Below, one piece after another: positions 7,427 to 9,845 of a stretch of 9,845 nucleotides of DNA. The notes beneath the pieces are model-generated. The model saw only the letters and a program-made list of their open reading frames with translations, did not search any database and was not told the DNA's origin. Each line of letters starts with the position of its first letter. Position 1 is the stretch's first letter. A program made the translations under genes and the position numbers. The DNA lies in contig DNKR01000040.1 of assembly GCA_003497135.1 (NCBI GenBank), forward strand, positions 5,200-15,044. The letters are read 5' to 3'. Source of the stretch: Candidatus Uhrbacteria bacterium. Lineage in GTDB: Bacteria; Patescibacteriota; Patescibacteriia; UBA9934; UBA9568.

Positions 7427-7930
7427 TTATTTCAACAGATCATCTGTTTCAAGCATTTGATCAAGTTTGCGATCAAGCTCTTCAAGCGTCATTGCAGGCG
7501 CACTTAATGCTTCTTGAATAACAGGGGCTTGAATCGGCGCCGGCTGCATCGGCCTTGTGCGGTGCGGGCGCGGTTTTCGTTCTGCTTCGTCTTCTTTGTC
7601 CGAAAGCGGATGCTCGTACGCGTTTATTTCGAGCTTGCGCTCTAGAGCGTCTTTTGCGGCGATCACGATCATGTGCCTTAAAACTTGATCCGCAAGCAAA
7701 AGAGTTTTGTTTAATTTTTCAATTGATTCTTTTGGCGCATTAAAATATACAAGCACATAAGTGCCGTATCTTACGCCTGAAATAGGATAAGCAAGTTTGA
7801 GCTTTCCCAAATCCTGCTCTTTGACTAACTCTGCGCCTTCTTTTTCAAGAATGGCATTTACCGACCCTCGCACGCCAGCGAGTTCCTCGTCAGTATAACG
7901 AGACGGAATAATGTATAGAAGTTCGTACAT
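7427..7930 (-). CDS. rpsF: 30S ribosomal protein S6 (bS6), C-terminally extended
   Basis: S6 heterodimerises with S18 on the small subunit. The first ~100 residues give the S6 fold: MYELLYIIPSRYTDEEL, then LGKLKLAYPISGVRYGTYVLVYF, then VLRHMIVI. At 167 residues it is longer than the usual 95-135. The extra part is a proline- and charge-rich linker (about 115-145) and a helix TLEELDRKLDQMLETDDLLK that could form a short coiled coil. It is the first gene of the operon, with its own promoter and a structured leader just upstream. The family is certain; the tail's job is unknown. Confidence 0.96.
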   Translation of the reverse strand: MYELLYIIPSRYTDEELAGVRGSVNAILEKEGAELVKEQDLGKLKLAYPISGVRYGTYVLVYFNAPKESIEKLNKTLLLADQVLRHMIVIAAKDALERKLEINAYEHPLSDKEDEAERKPRPHRTRPMQPAPIQAPVIQEALSAPAMTLEELDRKLDQMLETDDLLK

Positions 7931-7940
7931 AGTATTTTCG

Positions 7941-7983
7941 CCCCGCCTAGGCGGGGATCCGCTTAGCTATTAGCCAAACGGAC
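7941..7983 (-). promoter_or_regulatory. Structured rpsF leader: two stacked hairpins, possible S6:S18 site
   Basis: On the minus strand the first hairpin (7983-7957) pairs GTCCGTTTGGC with GCTAAGCGGAT around a TAATA loop, 11 pairs including G-U. It is followed without a gap by a perfect 16-base palindrome CCCCGCCTAGGCGGGG (7956-7941), ending 10 bases before the rpsF ATG. Many bacteria carry an RNA in this leader that binds the S6:S18 pair and represses the operon through a CCG-containing stem. Position and the CCG element fit, but the exact known consensus was not verified. Confidence 0.45.
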
Positions 7984-8015
7984 ATGGACTCTTTTTTTAT
8001 GAATTAAGTGCGATA

Positions 8016-8044
8016 AGCATAACCAATAAGCGGATTTTAGTCAA
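8016..8044 (-). promoter_or_regulatory. Promoter of the rpsF-ssb-rpsR operon
   Basis: On the minus strand TTGACT (8044-8039) is followed by exactly 17 bases and TATGCT (8021-8016). Transcription would start near 8009, giving an approximately 80-nt leader that contains both hairpins. The -35 box overlaps the stop codon of the reverse transcriptase gene (8039-8037). This is the best promoter match in the window. Confidence 0.65.
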
Positions 8045-9069
8045 TGGGCGGTGCTGATTTTGAAAGCATGATGATCATTAACCTGCATATATATTGGATC
8101 CGTTTTTTTAATCCATTCGCCTTGCAATGCTTAAGCAGACCGAGATATGACTGGATATTTGCCGCATCCACGCGCGCAAGCATCCGTCTCTTTGTCTTTG
8201 TTCTTAGTGCGCGGTAATGCGGTAGTGTGACAAACCCAAGAAAATCAATTCCTTGTCGCAGTTTGCGTATTTCCAGCTTGCAAGGATGCAGTTCAAGCCG
8301 CCTCTCATTAGAGAGCCATTCACGAATCGACGGCAAAATCAATGCCAAATGATTATTGTCTGAACGAACAACCAAAGCATCGTCAGTGTATCGTATGTAA
8401 AAAGGTTCGCGCAGCGTTTCTTTGATAAAATGATCAAATGCATCCATATAAACATTTGCAAAAAGTTGTGAAGTTAAATTGCCTATTGGGATGCCGCGAG
8501 AGCAGCCACTTTCCTGTAATCGCCCCCCCCCCGACGGGTTTTGAATTTGAAAAACTCTCCACGATCTCCGCCAACAGATTGTTTGTTTTAATGCAGGAAA
8601 TTTTTGAAGCAAGAATTTTGAGGAGTATCGCGTGATCAACAGAATCAAAAAACTTTTTGATGTCAAACTTCAAGGAAAAACAAGAACGGGTGTAATTGCG
8701 GCTTTCCTTGCGAACAAATTTTTCCAACCGATTAACTGCCGCATGAGTTCCCTTGCCGACACGGCAGGAATAACTATCATAAATAAACGAGCGTTCAAAA
8801 ACCGGCTGTATAACACGACAAACCGCATGGTGGACAAGACGATCGCGAACTGTGGCTTTGTGAATGATACGGTGTTTGGGATCAAAAATATGAAAACGAT
8901 GATATGGGCCATGATGGTAACATCCAGACGCAAGAACATCGCGCAAGGCAAAAATATTATCCTCAAGATTTCGTTCAAATTCCAGCACATCGCGCCGGCT
9001 TCGCTTGCCACAACGAAATTCCCGCCAAGCAACAAATAAGTTCTCTAATGAAATAATTTGATTAAACAT
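8037..9069 (-). CDS. DGR-type reverse transcriptase, frame broken at a G10 tract
   Basis: Read in two frames joined at the homopolymer at 8523-8532, this gives a full-length reverse transcriptase of about 343 residues. The upstream half has the fingers and motif 3: IIHKATVRDRLVHHAV, IYDSYSCRVGKGTHAA, and KFDIKKFFDSVDH with catalytic Asp136. The downstream half has motif 4 IPIGNLTSQ (193-201), YTDD (227-230) and GIDFLGF. The IG-x3-SQ motif 4 is the hallmark of diversity-generating retroelement enzymes, unlike the QG-x3-SP of group II introns. One G too many puts the frames out of register, separating Asp136 from the YTDD pair; unrepaired, neither half can be active. The ATG at 9069 (MFNQIISLENL) fits the family start; the ATG at 9084 would add 5 residues and overlap avd. 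The enzyme would copy the template-repeat RNA into A-mutagenised cDNA together with Avd. Confidence 0.88.
8523..8532. repeat. Ten-base C/G homopolymer in the RT gene
   Basis: There are ten consecutive C on the plus strand (G on the coding strand). In the upstream frame it reads Val-Gly-Gly-Gly and then leaves the family sequence. With nine G it reads Val-Gly-Gly-Gly-Arg-Leu-Gln-Glu and rejoins motif 4. It is a hotspot for polymerase slippage in the cell and also for sequencing or assembly indels. Confidence 0.9.
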
Positions 9070-9073
9070 ATAT

Positions 9074-9418
9074 ATGTACGACATTCATGACGCGCCTGTT
9101 TTTCAGGCAACATTTGATTTATTGAAAGAATTTCATATTATACGCAATAAATTCCCAAAAACAGAAAAATACTCGCTCGGAGAAAAAATAGAGGAATCAC
9201 TTTTGGCAATTATCATAGCGATTATTGAAGCCGGCAGATCAAAAAAAGAAATGAAACTGCCGCCGATTGAAAGGGCGCTTTCGCAAAAAGACAAGGCGCA
9301 GGTGCTATTTCGACTCGCATTTGAAATTCGGGTCGTCTCTGATAAGCAATATGAAACCTCAATAGAACAACTTCAAAAAATCGGTAGAATGCTTGGCGCT
9401 TGGCGTAATTCTATTTGA
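9074..9418 (+). CDS. avd: Avd-like four-helix bundle protein (DGR accessory)
   Basis: The 114-residue, all-helical protein belongs to the Avd / 23S rRNA intervening-sequence family. Helices are at about 8-27 (VFQATFDLLKEFHIIRNKF), 34-56 (SLGEKIEESLLAIIIAI), 62-91 (IERALSQKDKAQVLFRLAF) and 93-112 (ETSIEQLQKIGRMLGAW). The F/Y-D-LL near the start, Y-S-LGEKI, the long third helix and the terminal GAW are family features. In DGRs Avd forms a basic pentamer that binds the reverse transcriptase and template RNA and is needed for mutagenic cDNA synthesis. Its place beside a DGR-type RT supports this role rather than that of a free-standing homologue. It is head to head with the RT (4-base gap, or 11-base overlap if RT starts at 9084), whereas most DGRs have the two in the same direction. 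The stop TGA runs into a palindrome. No Shine-Dalgarno is visible. Confidence 0.85.
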   Translation: MYDIHDAPVFQATFDLLKEFHIIRNKFPKTEKYSLGEKIEESLLAIIIAIIEAGRSKKEMKLPPIERALSQKDKAQVLFRLAFEIRVVSDKQYETSIEQLQKIGRMLGAWRNSI

Positions 9419-9440
9419 AAACGCCCAATTGGGCGTTTTC
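9417..9440. terminator. Perfect 24-base palindrome, probable two-way terminator
   Basis: The left half GAAAACGCCCAA is exactly the reverse complement of the right half TTGGGCGTTTTC. As RNA it forms a stem with an AATT loop and a short T run on either strand. It begins inside the avd stop codon and also lies just downstream of the template-like block on the minus strand. It could end avd transcription, or mark the 3' edge of the template RNA. Confidence 0.65.
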
Positions 9441-9572
9441 CGGAACATGAAACTCCCGCGGGAAGCCGAGCCGTAGTTGGAATTGGCATTATCATCCCAG
9501 TTCCAGTTGAGCTTCGGCCTATCGTTCCACAAGTTCAGGCACATACAGTTGTCGCGGTTGTCAGCGTTGACC
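9441..9572 (-). other. Probable DGR template repeat (TR)
   Basis: Read on the minus strand in one frame this block encodes VNADNRDNCMCLNLWNDR, then PKLNWNWDDNANSNYG, then SASRGSFMFRK. Ten AAC/AAT codons fall in about 31 codons (9568-9476), the signature of DGR templates, where adenines are mutation sites and AAY codons can never become stops. A GC-rich end with the palindrome TCCCGCGGGA (9454-9463) could correspond to the mutagenic-homing initiation element. No long gene encloses it: an in-frame TAA lies at 9581-9583 upstream. So it is more likely the template than a variable repeat. The boundaries are estimates because the matching VR is not in the window. Confidence 0.7.
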
Positions 9573-9845
9573 GACCCTATTTATTGCCGATTCCCGTCTT
9601 TAATCACCATCCATTCCGCGCCAAAAGCGAGGTCTGGATTGAATTTTATTTGGAGGCGGTCCTCACCAGAAACCGGCAAGGAGTGTCTCGTCCGAATCGT
9701 ACGCTCCGCTGTTCCATAAAACAACGGACTCTGACGATGGCTCTTTCGAGGATTTCGGGGATCACTCTCTTCACAAAGTGAGGGATTCATTACCCTACTC
9801 TCAAAAATAATTTTACAACAAAAAGCTTAAAGAAAAAAGAGGGCC
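9573..9845. other. Unassigned flank upstream of the template-like block
   Basis: These 273 bases hold no gene that is recognised. A 69-codon minus-strand frame (9790-9581) ends in TAA directly before the template-like block and in the same frame as it; its translation shows no known domain and a biased, Arg/Ser-rich start. The stretch looks richer in G+C than the neighbouring genes up to about 9780, then turns strongly A/T-rich. It may be the 5' part of the template RNA or a remnant of a target-gene 3' region. A weak stem (TCACT with AGTGA, 9762-9781) is the only structure noted. Confidence 0.4.

Noticed and set aside
8632..9039. 135-codon plus-strand frame opposite the RT
   Set aside because: It is antisense to conserved RT motifs with no recognisable domain.
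8037..9084. Group II intron or retron reverse transcriptase
   Set aside because: Motif 4 is IGNLTSQ, not QG-x3-SP; no maturase or HNH domain, no intron RNA, and a flanking Avd, all of which favour a DGR.
9477..9719. 80-codon plus-strand frame over the template region
   Set aside because: It is the antisense of the template-like block; no domain and no promoter or ribosome site seen.
1..9845. CRISPR array, tRNA or rRNA gene
   Set aside because: No regularly spaced direct repeats and no tRNA cloverleaf or rRNA sequence were seen on reading; a dedicated tRNA scan was not possible.

Overview
The window reads as chromosomal DNA of a Candidate Phyla Radiation (Patescibacteria, probably Parcubacteria-like) bacterium. 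The reasons are short intergenic gaps, almost no Shine-Dalgarno sequences, A-rich coding DNA, TAA as the usual stop, a compact ftsK / RodZ-like / recA block, and an accessory diversity-generating retroelement (DGR). This placement is an inference from style and gene order; no 16S rRNA or other formal marker was compared. TGA serves as a stop for avd, so a TGA-recoded lineage is unlikely.

Layout. Positions 1-568 (minus) hold the N-terminal part of a DHH-motif protein that runs off the left edge. It diverges from a plus-strand block: ftsK (690-3128), a RodZ-like membrane HTH protein (3134-3814) and recA (3897-4901). A nested inverted repeat (4904-5113) separates recA from the convergent minus-strand pair epmA and efp (6687 to 5147). 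Upstream of these lies the classic rpsF-ssb-rpsR operon (7930 to 6733), with its own promoter, a hairpin-rich leader and a terminator.

The right end (8037-9845) is the accessory region. It has a DGR-type reverse transcriptase on the minus strand, whose frame is broken at a run of ten G, and a head-to-head avd gene on the plus strand. Next come a perfect 24-bp palindrome and an asparagine-codon-rich block, read on the minus strand, that looks like the template repeat (TR). No second copy (variable repeat, VR) or target gene lies in the window, so the diversified protein must be encoded elsewhere or just beyond position 9845.

How the genes work together. FtsK, RecA and SSB belong to chromosome segregation, recombination and single-strand DNA handling. 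EpmA probably modifies the EF-P encoded next to it, helping ribosomes through proline-rich stretches. S6 and S18 are neighbours on the 30S platform and may control their own operon through the leader. RT, Avd and the TR together would make A-mutagenised cDNA to rewrite a target gene. The 10-G tract suggests this is either inactive in the sequenced cell, switched by phase variation, or affected by an indel error.
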